Part shown: positions 1 to 6,895 of the stretch, piece by piece
How positions within the stretch are numbered: position 1 is the stretch's first letter
Layout: the number at the start of each line of letters is the position of its first letter
NCBI GenBank assembly: GCA_035707805.1
Contig: DASSTS010000033.1
Span: forward strand, 14,464 to 78,463
Direction: 5' to 3'
Source: Castellaniella sp035707805
GTDB taxonomy: Bacteria; Pseudomonadota; Gammaproteobacteria; Burkholderiales; Burkholderiaceae_B
Length of the DNA: 64,000 nucleotides
Notes under the pieces: generated by a model
What the model was told of the DNA's origin: nothing
The model's input: only the letters and a program-made list of their open reading frames with translations
The model's database searches: none
Position numbers and translations under genes: made by a program

Positions 1-1
1 C

Positions 2-277
2 TGCCGTGCGCTGGGCGTGATGAACATGGAAGACGAGGCCGGCAAGGACGCCAAGCTGCTGGCCCGCCCGGTGGACAAGCTGTATCCGCCGTACCGCCAG
101 ATCGAGTCGACCGCCGACCTGCCCGCCGAGGAACTGCAGTGCATCCAGCATTTCTTCGAACACTACAAGGACCTGGAAAAGGGCAAGTGGGTCAAGGTGC
201 AGGGCTGGTCGGGCGTGGACGCCGCCAAGGAAGAGATCCGCGCCTCGGTCCAACGCTACGAACAAGGCAAGGCCTGA
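2..277 (+). CDS. ppa: Inorganic pyrophosphatase, C-terminal part (5' end outside window)
   Basis: The open frame enters from the window edge, so only about 91 residues of the C-terminus are present. Soluble family I pyrophosphatase hydrolyses the PPi made by biosynthetic reactions in the cytoplasm and pulls them forward. The visible part carries the family's late segment: a DEAGKD stretch, then a helix-rich tail with FFEHYKDLEKGKWVKV and a GW near the end. The gene ends in TGA 27 bp before a strong intrinsic terminator, so it closes its transcription unit. The catalytic Asp cluster lies upstream of the window and could not be checked. Confidence 0.93.
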   Translation, partial: CRALGVMNMEDEAGKDAKLLARPVDKLYPPYRQIESTADLPAEELQCIQHFFEHYKDLEKGKWVKVQGWSGVDAAKEEIRASVQRYEQGKA

Positions 278-303
278 TCGCCACGACAGCGATACCGTCT
301 TCG

Positions 304-330
304 AGTCCGGCCCCGGGGCCGGACTTTTTT
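304..330 (+). terminator. Intrinsic terminator after ppa
   Basis: An 11-bp perfect inverted repeat (304-314 paired with 315-325, AGTCCGGCCCC against its complement) is followed directly by a run of T. A few central bases must form the loop. It ends ppa transcription just before the next ribosome binding site (GGAGG at 333-337). Confidence 0.9.
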
Positions 331-342
331 CTGGAGGAACCC

Positions 343-1041
343 ATGGAAGAGACTGTCATTCCCCGTCCCGAGCCGGTCACGCTGGCCGTGCACGGATCCT
401 CGGCGCGCTTTCCGGTGCGCCGCATCTACTGCGTTGGCCGCAATTACGCGGACCACCAGCGTGAGATGGGCGGCACGGGGCGCGAGTTGCCGTTTTTCTT
501 CGGCAAGCCGGCCGATACCGTGCTGAACGTGGCCGACGGCGCCGAAGGCCTCATGCCGTATCCCTCGGCCACCCGCGAACTGCATCACGAGATCGAACTG
601 GTGGCGGCGCTGGGATCCGGCGGCCGCGACCTGGACGCCGACCAGGCCGCCCGCGCGATCTGGGGCTATGCCATCGGCCTGGACATGACGCGCCGCGATC
701 TGCAGGCCGAGGCCAAGAAGACCGGCCGTCCCTGGGAAACCGCCAAGGGCTTCGACCACAGCGCGCCCATCGGCCCGGTCCATCGCGCGGCCGACACCGG
801 GCCCATGATCTCCGGGCGCATCGCGCTGTCGGTCAACGGCCAGCCGCGCCAGTCGGGCGACCTGGCGGACATGATCTGGTCCATCCCGGAGGCCATCGCC
901 TATCTGTCCACCCTGTTCGAGCTGCGGCCCGGCGACCTCGTCTTCACGGGCACCCCGGCCGGCGTCGGCGCGGTGGCCGCGGGCGATCAATTGCGCGGCG
1001 AGATCGAGGGCCTGGGATCGCTGCAGGTGCGCATCGGCTAG
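343..1041 (+). CDS. Fumarylacetoacetate hydrolase (FAH) family protein
   Basis: A 232-residue cytoplasmic enzyme of the FAH superfamily, which hydrolyses C-C bonds of acylpyruvates such as fumarylpyruvate, or decarboxylates 2-oxo acids, with a divalent metal. The family landmarks are visible: IYCVGRNYADH near residue 32, the metal-ligand stretch HHEIELVAALG, GYAIGLDMTRRDLQ, and the late GDLVFTGTPAGVG. The start at ATG 343 has GGAGG 6 nt upstream. The length is close to short fumarylpyruvate hydrolases (about 230 residues). It stands alone between two terminators, so no pathway neighbour fixes the substrate, and acylpyruvase is only the best guess. Confidence 0.88.
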   Translation: MEETVIPRPEPVTLAVHGSSARFPVRRIYCVGRNYADHQREMGGTGRELPFFFGKPADTVLNVADGAEGLMPYPSATRELHHEIELVAALGSGGRDLDADQAARAIWGYAIGLDMTRRDLQAEAKKTGRPWETAKGFDHSAPIGPVHRAADTGPMISGRIALSVNGQPRQSGDLADMIWSIPEAIAYLSTLFELRPGDLVFTGTPAGVGAVAAGDQLRGEIEGLGSLQVRIG

Positions 1042-1070
1042 CGTCCTGACTGACCCCGTCCGCGTCACTA

Positions 1071-1104
1071 CAAACCCGCCCGGTCCTCCGGGCGGGTTTG
1101 TTTT
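1071..1104 (+). terminator. Intrinsic terminator after the FAH-family gene
   Basis: A 13-bp perfect stem (1071-1083 with 1088-1100, CAAACCCGCCCGG and its complement) with a TCCT loop, followed by TTTT. It isolates the FAH-family gene from the pilus operon downstream. Confidence 0.93.
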
Positions 1105-1185
1105 ATCCAAGGTGGAAAGTGCGAATAGGCGGGCGGTCCGGGGCGGGGCACACTGGGCGTCCCTTCAGTCCCGCCGGAGCCCGCC

Positions 1186-1551
1186 ATGTCATCGCGCTGC
1201 CGTTTCCCGTTTTTTCCCGTCCGCCGGCCCGGCGCCGTGAGGCACCCGCTGTCATGGCCCGCGCGGCGTCGGCCGCACGGAGGCTCGCCGTCAGGCGCGG
1301 CGGGCCAGCGGGGGCAGGCCATGGTCGAATACATCATCGTCGTCGCCCTGGTCGCCGTGGCGGCCATCGCCGTCTACCAGCTGTTCGGCCAGGTCATCCG
1401 CGCGCAGACGGCCGCCATGGCGCGCGAGATCGCCGGCGAGGACGGCAGCGAGCAGTCGCGGATGGCGCAGACGGCCGCTGAATCGGCGGCCGAGCAGACG
1501 GCGGCCAAGACGCTGAAGTCCTTCACCGGCAATGCGGCGGCGGGGCAGTAG
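1186..1551 (+). CDS. Flp-like pilin / minor pilin of a Tad system
   Basis: A small protein (121 residues from this start) with the Flp prepilin signature. A Gly at residue 43 is followed by QAMVEY, so Glu and Tyr fall at +5 and +6 of the predicted mature protein. A 20-residue hydrophobic helix follows (IIVVALVAVAAIAVYQLFG). Cleavage would leave a mature protein of about 78 residues, longer than a classic Flp pilin of about 50, with a polar Ala/Glu-rich tail. The 43-residue basic leader is also long. A GTG at 1237 would shorten it but has no better ribosome site, so the start is uncertain. It is first in the Tad operon and abuts the next gene. It could be the main pilin or a minor one; no other Flp-type gene is in the window. 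Confidence 0.72.
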   Translation: MSSRCRFPFFPVRRPGAVRHPLSWPARRRPHGGSPSGAAGQRGQAMVEYIIVVALVAVAAIAVYQLFGQVIRAQTAAMAREIAGEDGSEQSRMAQTAAESAAEQTAAKTLKSFTGNAAAGQ

Positions 1552-2862
1552 ATGGGCCGCCATTCCTCCCAGCAGGGCCAGGTCCTGGTGTTCGGCCTGG
1601 TGCTGGCCGCCGTGCTCGGCCTGGCCTGGCTGCGGTATTTCTCCACGGGGCAGGTGACGGCCGCCAAGGCCCGCATGGTCCACGGCCTGGACGCCGCCGC
1701 CTACAGCGGGGCGCTGATCCAGGCCCGCACCCTGAACTTCCTGGCCTACCTCAACCGGGCGCAGCTTGCCCACCAGCTGGCCATGGCGCATCTGCTGACA
1801 CTGGGCAGCTGGGCGCATTACGGCGGCACGCAGGCCCGCCGGTTGGCGCAAGGCAATCCTCCGGCTCACCTCATCGGCATGCTGTTCGGCGCCCGGCAGG
1901 GCCGGGCCTACCTGGCCGCGTCCGCCGCGGCGGGGCTGGACCTCCAGACGGGCGCCGCGGGGAATGCGGGGCAGGCCTTCGCCGCTCACGAGACCTTCGT
2001 CCACGACCATGCCCGCGACGTGGCGGACGCGCTGTGGCGCGGCCTGCCGCAGGCCCGGATGGCCGCCATGCGCCAGGTGCTGGCGGCCCACTATCCGGAC
2101 CGCCCGGCGCAGGCGCTGCAGCCGGTGGTCAGCGACGATGCCTGGCCCGCGCTGCTGCAGCAGCGCCCGGCCGATGCCTCGCTGGCCGCCCTGGTGCGGG
2201 ATCTGGCGGACCTGTATTCCTTCCTGGCGCCGCGCGACCGCACCGCCCGCGATACCTGGGTGGTGGACGCGCGCTGCCCCGGCATGCGCCACGAATTGCG
2301 CCGCCGGGGCTCGACGGCGCTCGACGCCACGGGGCGCTGGCAGGCGGGCGACACGCAGTCGTTCCACGCGGTCCGTTCCAATCGCTGGATCGGCTGCTAC
2401 TACCGCGAGTACGCCATGGGTTGGGCCTGGATGCCGGCCCAGCCCGGCCAGGCGATCGGCGCCGATCATGCCGACGACGCGCCGGGGGATTTCTCCGAAC
2501 AGGATTTCTGGCGCTGGGTCCGGGCGTCCACGCAATGGGATCTGGTCGGCGGGCGCGCCAATCCCCTCGCCAACTCCTACGCCATGAGAGACCGCCAGTC
2601 ATGGCCGTCGCGCGGGCTGGCACCGTATCTCGACGTGGCCCCGGGCCGGGACGAGGCGGGCACGGCCGGCTTCACGGTGGATCTGTCGCTGCGGGACGAG
2701 GCCGGACAGACGGTGCATGCCCGTAGCGCCGCGCAGACGCGGTTCTCCCGGCCGGCGCCGCGCGGGGACGGCCTGGACGAACGCGCCAATCTGTTCCATC
2801 CCTATTGGCAGGCGCGCCTGGCGCCGCTGCTGTCGCTGCCCGGCGATCGTCACGGAGGCTGA
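1552..2862 (+). CDS. TadG/TadE-like pseudopilin protein
   Basis: A 436-residue protein that starts on the base after the pilin-like gene's stop. The N-terminus carries a GQ junction followed by one hydrophobic helix (VLVFGLVLAAVLGLAWL). This resembles the TadE/TadG N-terminal anchor except that +5 is Phe instead of Glu. After the helix come Ala-rich segments with HGLDAAAYSGALIQAR and LNFLAYLNRAQLAHQLAMAHL, as in 'Flp pilus-assembly TadE/G-like' proteins whose bulk lies in the periplasm. In Tad systems these minor pseudopilins help pilus biogenesis. The family is recognised from the N-terminal pattern and context; the large C-terminal part has no motif I can name. Confidence 0.7.
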   Translation: MGRHSSQQGQVLVFGLVLAAVLGLAWLRYFSTGQVTAAKARMVHGLDAAAYSGALIQARTLNFLAYLNRAQLAHQLAMAHLLTLGSWAHYGGTQARRLAQGNPPAHLIGMLFGARQGRAYLAASAAAGLDLQTGAAGNAGQAFAAHETFVHDHARDVADALWRGLPQARMAAMRQVLAAHYPDRPAQALQPVVSDDAWPALLQQRPADASLAALVRDLADLYSFLAPRDRTARDTWVVDARCPGMRHELRRRGSTALDATGRWQAGDTQSFHAVRSNRWIGCYYREYAMGWAWMPAQPGQAIGADHADDAPGDFSEQDFWRWVRASTQWDLVGGRANPLANSYAMRDRQSWPSRGLAPYLDVAPGRDEAGTAGFTVDLSLRDEAGQTVHARSAAQTRFSRPAPRGDGLDERANLFHPYWQARLAPLLSLPGDRHGG

Positions 2863-2863
2863 T

Positions 2864-3589
2864 ATGAAAACGGGAATGGATGCCATGCGCGAATCGGGCC
2901 GCCAGGACGGGCAGGCCCTGGCCGAGTCCCTGGTCGTCATGGGCGTTCTTGCCAGCCTGTGGCTGGGGCTGGCCTGGCTCGGCCGCCTGCAGGACGCCGC
3001 CCTGCATCTCGCGCATGCCAGCCGCCATGCGGCTTTCGCCTGGGCGCACCAGGGATTGGACGAGATCGGGGCGGCGGCCACGGACGCCGGTGCGCAGAAG
3101 GTCTGGCAAACCCGCCAGGGCGGGCCGTTGCTGCCCGAGGGGATGTCGGTCGCGCTGGACGTCCTGCCGCAGCCGTTGTCCGGCCTGCCCGGCGACAGTG
3201 TGCCCGGCGCGGGCGGGATGCGGCGCGAACTGCGCCTGGGCGAGGAGCAGATCCGGATCGCGCGGGCCGCGGCCCGCACGGCGGGCGGGCCGGGCACGCA
3301 GGGCCGGTTGCGGGACTTCGACCGGCTGGCGGTTTCTTTGCGGCGTCATACGGCCATCCTCTCGGGCTCGGGCGCCGTGTCCGGCGATGCCGAGGTCCAG
3401 CGGATCCTGGGAGGCAGCACGCGCGCCTGGGGGCATGCCGCGCAGCCCTCGCAATCGCTCGGCCGGTCCTTGACCGCCCGCCTGGCGCCGGTGGACGCCG
3501 CCTGGGGGCGGCCGCCGCCGGTCTGGGACTGGTTGGGCGCCTGGGCCGGCCGGGTGCCGCAACGCCATCTTCATCGGGGGGCGCCATGA
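2864..3589 (+). CDS. TadE-like pseudopilin
   Basis: A 241-residue protein starting 1 nt after the previous stop, behind GGAGG. The N-terminus reads DGQALAES then a hydrophobic helix (LVVMGVLASLWLGLAWLG). The Gly16-Gln17 junction puts Glu21 at +5, the layout of a class III prepilin peptidase site in TadE-family pseudopilins. The remainder, rich in Ala and Arg, would lie in the periplasm. It overlaps the next gene by ATGA and is probably translationally coupled to it. With the two preceding genes it makes a run of three proteins with related N-terminal anchors. Confidence 0.72.
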   Translation: MKTGMDAMRESGRQDGQALAESLVVMGVLASLWLGLAWLGRLQDAALHLAHASRHAAFAWAHQGLDEIGAAATDAGAQKVWQTRQGGPLLPEGMSVALDVLPQPLSGLPGDSVPGAGGMRRELRLGEEQIRIARAAARTAGGPGTQGRLRDFDRLAVSLRRHTAILSGSGAVSGDAEVQRILGGSTRAWGHAAQPSQSLGRSLTARLAPVDAAWGRPPPVWDWLGAWAGRVPQRHLHRGAP

Positions 3590-4305
3590 AGGCCTGGGGG
3601 CGTTCGATCCTGTGCCTGTGGTGCGCTGGCCTGGGGGCGGTGACGCCGGCGGCATCGGCGCCGGCCTGGGATCCTGCGGCCGCCGTGCGGCAGCCGGGCT
3701 GGGTCTGGACCGGCCCCCAGCAGTACGAACTGCCCGGCGCGCGTGTCTCGCTGCAGCGCTTCCGGACGCGTGTCCCGCCCAGCGAGGCGGCCCGGCAGCT
3801 CAGCGCTGCCGCCGGCGGCCGGCTGGCGCGCCTGCAGTTCAAGGACGCCGTCCTGCTCCTGTCCGGCAGCGAAGGGGACGCGCACTGGCTGGCCGAGCTG
3901 CGCGCCGCGGACGACGGCTCCGTCGGCCTGGTGTCGCGCCTGGCGCCCGCAGCCGCGCAGGCGGCTTCCTTCGACATGGGCAGGCTGGCCCCGGCGGGCG
4001 CCAGGCGCGTGCTGCAGGTGCGGGAACGCGGTCCGGGGGATCCGGCATCGCTCAGCAGCTACGCCTGTCCCGGTACGGTCTTCCAGGTCGACGCCGCGGT
4101 CCGGCGGGCCTTGCGCGAGGCGGGGTGGGTGCCGGCCGGCGGCCGTGGGGATCCGCGGGCGCGCCGCGCGCCGGTGTCCGGCCAGCCGCCGGAAATCTTC
4201 AGCGAGTGGCTGCATGCGCGCCAGGGCCGCCTGTCGCTGCATCTGCATGCCAGGGCGGGCGCCGTGGCCCTGACCTTCTGGCATCGTCCCAAGGAGTCCT
4301 CATGA
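3586..4305 (+). CDS. Uncharacterised exported protein within the Tad operon
   Basis: A 239-residue protein that I do not recognise. Its N-terminus looks like a Sec signal (basic start, hydrophobic stretch SILCLWCAGLGAVTPAASA with an ASA-type cleavage site near residue 25), so it is probably periplasmic. The mature part has no membrane helix and a single Cys in its second half. It overlaps both neighbours by 4 nt (ATGA), so it is fully embedded between the TadE-like and rcpC/cpaB genes. By position it could serve as an accessory periplasmic factor for the secretin (in the role of RcpB or a pilotin), but no sequence feature shows that. Confidence 0.6.
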   Translation: MKAWGRSILCLWCAGLGAVTPAASAPAWDPAAAVRQPGWVWTGPQQYELPGARVSLQRFRTRVPPSEAARQLSAAAGGRLARLQFKDAVLLLSGSEGDAHWLAELRAADDGSVGLVSRLAPAAAQAASFDMGRLAPAGARRVLQVRERGPGDPASLSSYACPGTVFQVDAAVRRALREAGWVPAGGRGDPRARRAPVSGQPPEIFSEWLHARQGRLSLHLHARAGAVALTFWHRPKESS

Positions 4306-5405
4306 AACTGCCGATCATCCGGCTGATGCCCAGGCCGCTGGCCCTCGGCGCGCTGGCGCTGGCGCTGGGCGGGCTGGCCGCGCTGTTCCTGGCATTGCAC
4401 GTACGCGAGCGGGTCCGGCAGGCCGAGGACCAGTCCCGCCTGTCCATGGTGGAGCGCGTGGTGGCCGCCCGCGACCTGCCGGCGGGCACGCGCCTGGCGC
4501 CCGACCATCTTGCCCTGCGCGCCTTTCCGGAACAATGGGTGGGGCACGATACGGTGCCCGCGGGCCGCTATACCGAATTGCAGGGGCGCGTGCTGACGAG
4601 CGCGCTGCGGGCCGGCGAGGCGATCCTGGCCGCCCACGTCATGCAGCCGCAGACAGCGTTCTCGGCGCACCTGGCGCCCGGCCGGCGCGCGATCACCCTG
4701 CCGGTGGACCAGGTCAACTCTCTGTCGGGCCTGCTGCAGCCAGGCGACCTGATCGACCTGTATGTGTCCTTTGACCATCAGCGCAAGCGCCTGACGGCGC
4801 CCTTGCTGCAGGGGGTGCTGGTGCTGGCCACGGGCCGCGAGACGCGGACGGCGGATACCGGCGGGGATGCGCAGTCCTACTCGACCGTCACGCTGGATGC
4901 CGCGCCCGAGGACGTGGTCAAGCTCGTGGCCGCCCGCCAGGCCGGCACCCTGACCGCCATCCTGCGCCATCCGGAGGACGGCCGCGCCGACCGTCGGGCG
5001 GCGCGCGGCGACCTGGCCGCGCTGCTGGGGGTGGGCGGGACCACGCCCCGGCCCGCCAGGCGCGCGGTGATCCTGTATGGCGCATCCCCGGCGCGCGGCC
5101 TGCCGGCGTGGGCCGTCCCGGGCCGCGGCGCCGCCCGCCCGGCGGGGGCGTGGTTCGACCTGCCCGCCGGCCAGTCCCTGGCCAGCGCCTGGATGCGTCC
5201 CGGCGGCGCTTCGCATAGCGGATCGCAATGGCCGGATCCGACTGCCGAGGGCGAGCTGTCCGGCGCGGCGTCCGAACCGTCCATCGACGGGGCCGGCAGT
5301 GCGTCCGCCAACGAGCCTTCCGACCCGGACGAGGATGCCGGCGATCCCGTCGTGCCTTGGGCCTTGGCGGGATCGATGCCCGGCATCCCGGAGGTGCGGC
5401 GATGA
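4302..5405 (+). CDS. rcpC: Flp pilus assembly protein RcpC/CpaB (SAF domain)
   Basis: A 367-residue protein with an N-terminal membrane anchor (LALGALALALGGLAALFLALHV), then a SAF-type segment beginning VVAARDLPAGTRLAPDHLALRAFP and the CpaB/RcpC core (RAITLPVDQVNSLSGLLQPGDLIDLYVSF). RcpC sits in the periplasm with the secretin. The last 100 residues are Pro/Gly/Asp-rich and probably disordered, an extension beyond the family core. It overlaps the secretin gene by 4 nt, the usual rcpC-rcpA order. Confidence 0.88.
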   Translation: MKLPIIRLMPRPLALGALALALGGLAALFLALHVRERVRQAEDQSRLSMVERVVAARDLPAGTRLAPDHLALRAFPEQWVGHDTVPAGRYTELQGRVLTSALRAGEAILAAHVMQPQTAFSAHLAPGRRAITLPVDQVNSLSGLLQPGDLIDLYVSFDHQRKRLTAPLLQGVLVLATGRETRTADTGGDAQSYSTVTLDAAPEDVVKLVAARQAGTLTAILRHPEDGRADRRAARGDLAALLGVGGTTPRPARRAVILYGASPARGLPAWAVPGRGAARPAGAWFDLPAGQSLASAWMRPGGASHSGSQWPDPTAEGELSGAASEPSIDGAGSASANEPSDPDEDAGDPVVPWALAGSMPGIPEVRR

Positions 5406-6895
5406 TGTGCTTCCTACTGCCGACGCCCGCGTCCATAGCGCGGCGCCGCCCTTGCGGCAGGCGGCTGACGAGCTTGGCCACGGCGCTCGCCCTGTCGGGC
5501 ATGGCCGGCGGCCTGCCGGGCCTGGCGGCGCCGGTGGCATCGGCCGCGCCGGCGCCGGCCGCAGTGGCGCCCCCGGCCGGCCCGGCCGAGACGCCGCTCT
5601 CGCTGCAGGCCGGCGAGGTGCGCGTGCTGGGGATCCCCGGCGTCGCCCGGGTGGCGGTGGGCGACGGCCAGATCGTCAAGGCGGTCAGCACCGACGACCG
5701 CGAGGTCATCCTGTTCGCCCGCAAGCCCGGCTTCAGCACCTTGCACGCGTGGACCGCGGACGGCCAGGTCTTCCGCTATGCCGTGCAGGTGGCGCCCGAG
5801 GGGACGCGTCAGCTGCAGGACGAACTGCGCACGGTGCTGGAACGGATTCCCGGCGCCAGGATCACATCCCTGGGGGACAAGCTGCTGATCGAGGGCGACG
5901 ACCTGTCGGATGCCGACCGGCAGCGGCTCGCGGAACTGGGCCGGCGCTATCCCCAGCTGCTGGATTTCACCGGCACGGTGGGCTGGGACCAGATGGTGCT
6001 GCTGGACGTGCAGGTCGTCGAGGTGCCGAAGATACTGCTGCGCGAACTCGGGCTGCGCTGGGATCCGCAGGGCGCGGGCGGCATCCAGTCCGCCCTGGGC
6101 TGGGACGGCGGCTCGCGCCGCTTCGCCGAGCGGCCGGGCGAGACCGTCGTGCCGCTGCCGTTCCCGGCGGCGCGGGCGGCGGGCTATTTCGGCATCAACG
6201 CGCTGCTGTCGGCCAGGATCAATCTGCTGGCCCAGGAAGGCCGCGCCGTCGTGCTGGCGCAGCCGCAGCTGCTGGCCCGCAGCGGTTCTACCGCCGAATT
6301 CCTGGCGGGCGGCGAGGTGCCCTACAGCACCGTGGACCATAACGGCAACACGCAGACGGTCTTCAAGCCCTACGGGGTGTCGCTGCGCATCACGCCCTCG
6401 GTCGAGCGCAACGGGGCGGTGCGCTCGCGCATCGAGGTCGAGGTCAGCTCCGTCGACACGGCCTTGTCCGTGCCCGGCGGCCCGTCGCTCAAGACGCGGC
6501 GCACCGCCACGGAATTCAATGTGCGTTCGGGGCAGACCCTGGTGCTGGCCGGCTTCCTGTCGCGCGACACGGCCGACAACGTCGACCGCGTGCCCGGCCT
6601 GGGGTCGCTGCCGGTGCTGGGGGCCTTGTTCCGGTCCACGCGCTTCCAGCGCAACGAGACCGAGCTGGCCGTCCTGGTGACGCCCCAGTTGGTGACCGCG
6701 GATCACCCCGACGTGCGTGACCGGGCGGGGCGGGCGGCGGCCATCCTGCAGCAGGCGTTCCCCCGGCCGCCCAGTCTCATGAACCCCATCCGGGACCGCG
6801 GTACACACGCGGCGGCGCCCGCCCGCGCCGGCTGGGACCCTCGTGCCGGCGGGCCGGGCTCGCAGTGGCGGGCCACCCCAGGAGCGCATCCATGA
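5402..6895 (+). CDS. rcpA: Tad secretin RcpA/CpaC
   Basis: A 497-residue outer-membrane secretin through which the Flp pilus passes. After a signal-like N-terminus, residues 60-130 form the pilus-formation N-terminal domain (LSLQAGEVRVLGIPGVARVAVGD), followed by a BON-like segment. The secretin core (about 240-440) includes LLSARINLLAQEGRAVVLAQPQLLARSG, FLAGGEVPY and the closing VPGLGSLPVLGALFRS..ELAVLVTPQLV, all typical. ATG ATG (5402/5405) gives two equivalent starts; the first overlaps the rcpC stop. A Pro/Arg-rich tail of about 60 residues follows the core. Confidence 0.93.
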   Translation: MMCFLLPTPASIARRRPCGRRLTSLATALALSGMAGGLPGLAAPVASAAPAPAAVAPPAGPAETPLSLQAGEVRVLGIPGVARVAVGDGQIVKAVSTDDREVILFARKPGFSTLHAWTADGQVFRYAVQVAPEGTRQLQDELRTVLERIPGARITSLGDKLLIEGDDLSDADRQRLAELGRRYPQLLDFTGTVGWDQMVLLDVQVVEVPKILLRELGLRWDPQGAGGIQSALGWDGGSRRFAERPGETVVPLPFPAARAAGYFGINALLSARINLLAQEGRAVVLAQPQLLARSGSTAEFLAGGEVPYSTVDHNGNTQTVFKPYGVSLRITPSVERNGAVRSRIEVEVSSVDTALSVPGGPSLKTRRTATEFNVRSGQTLVLAGFLSRDTADNVDRVPGLGSLPVLGALFRSTRFQRNETELAVLVTPQLVTADHPDVRDRAGRAAAILQQAFPRPPSLMNPIRDRGTHAAAPARAGWDPRAGGPGSQWRATPGAHP

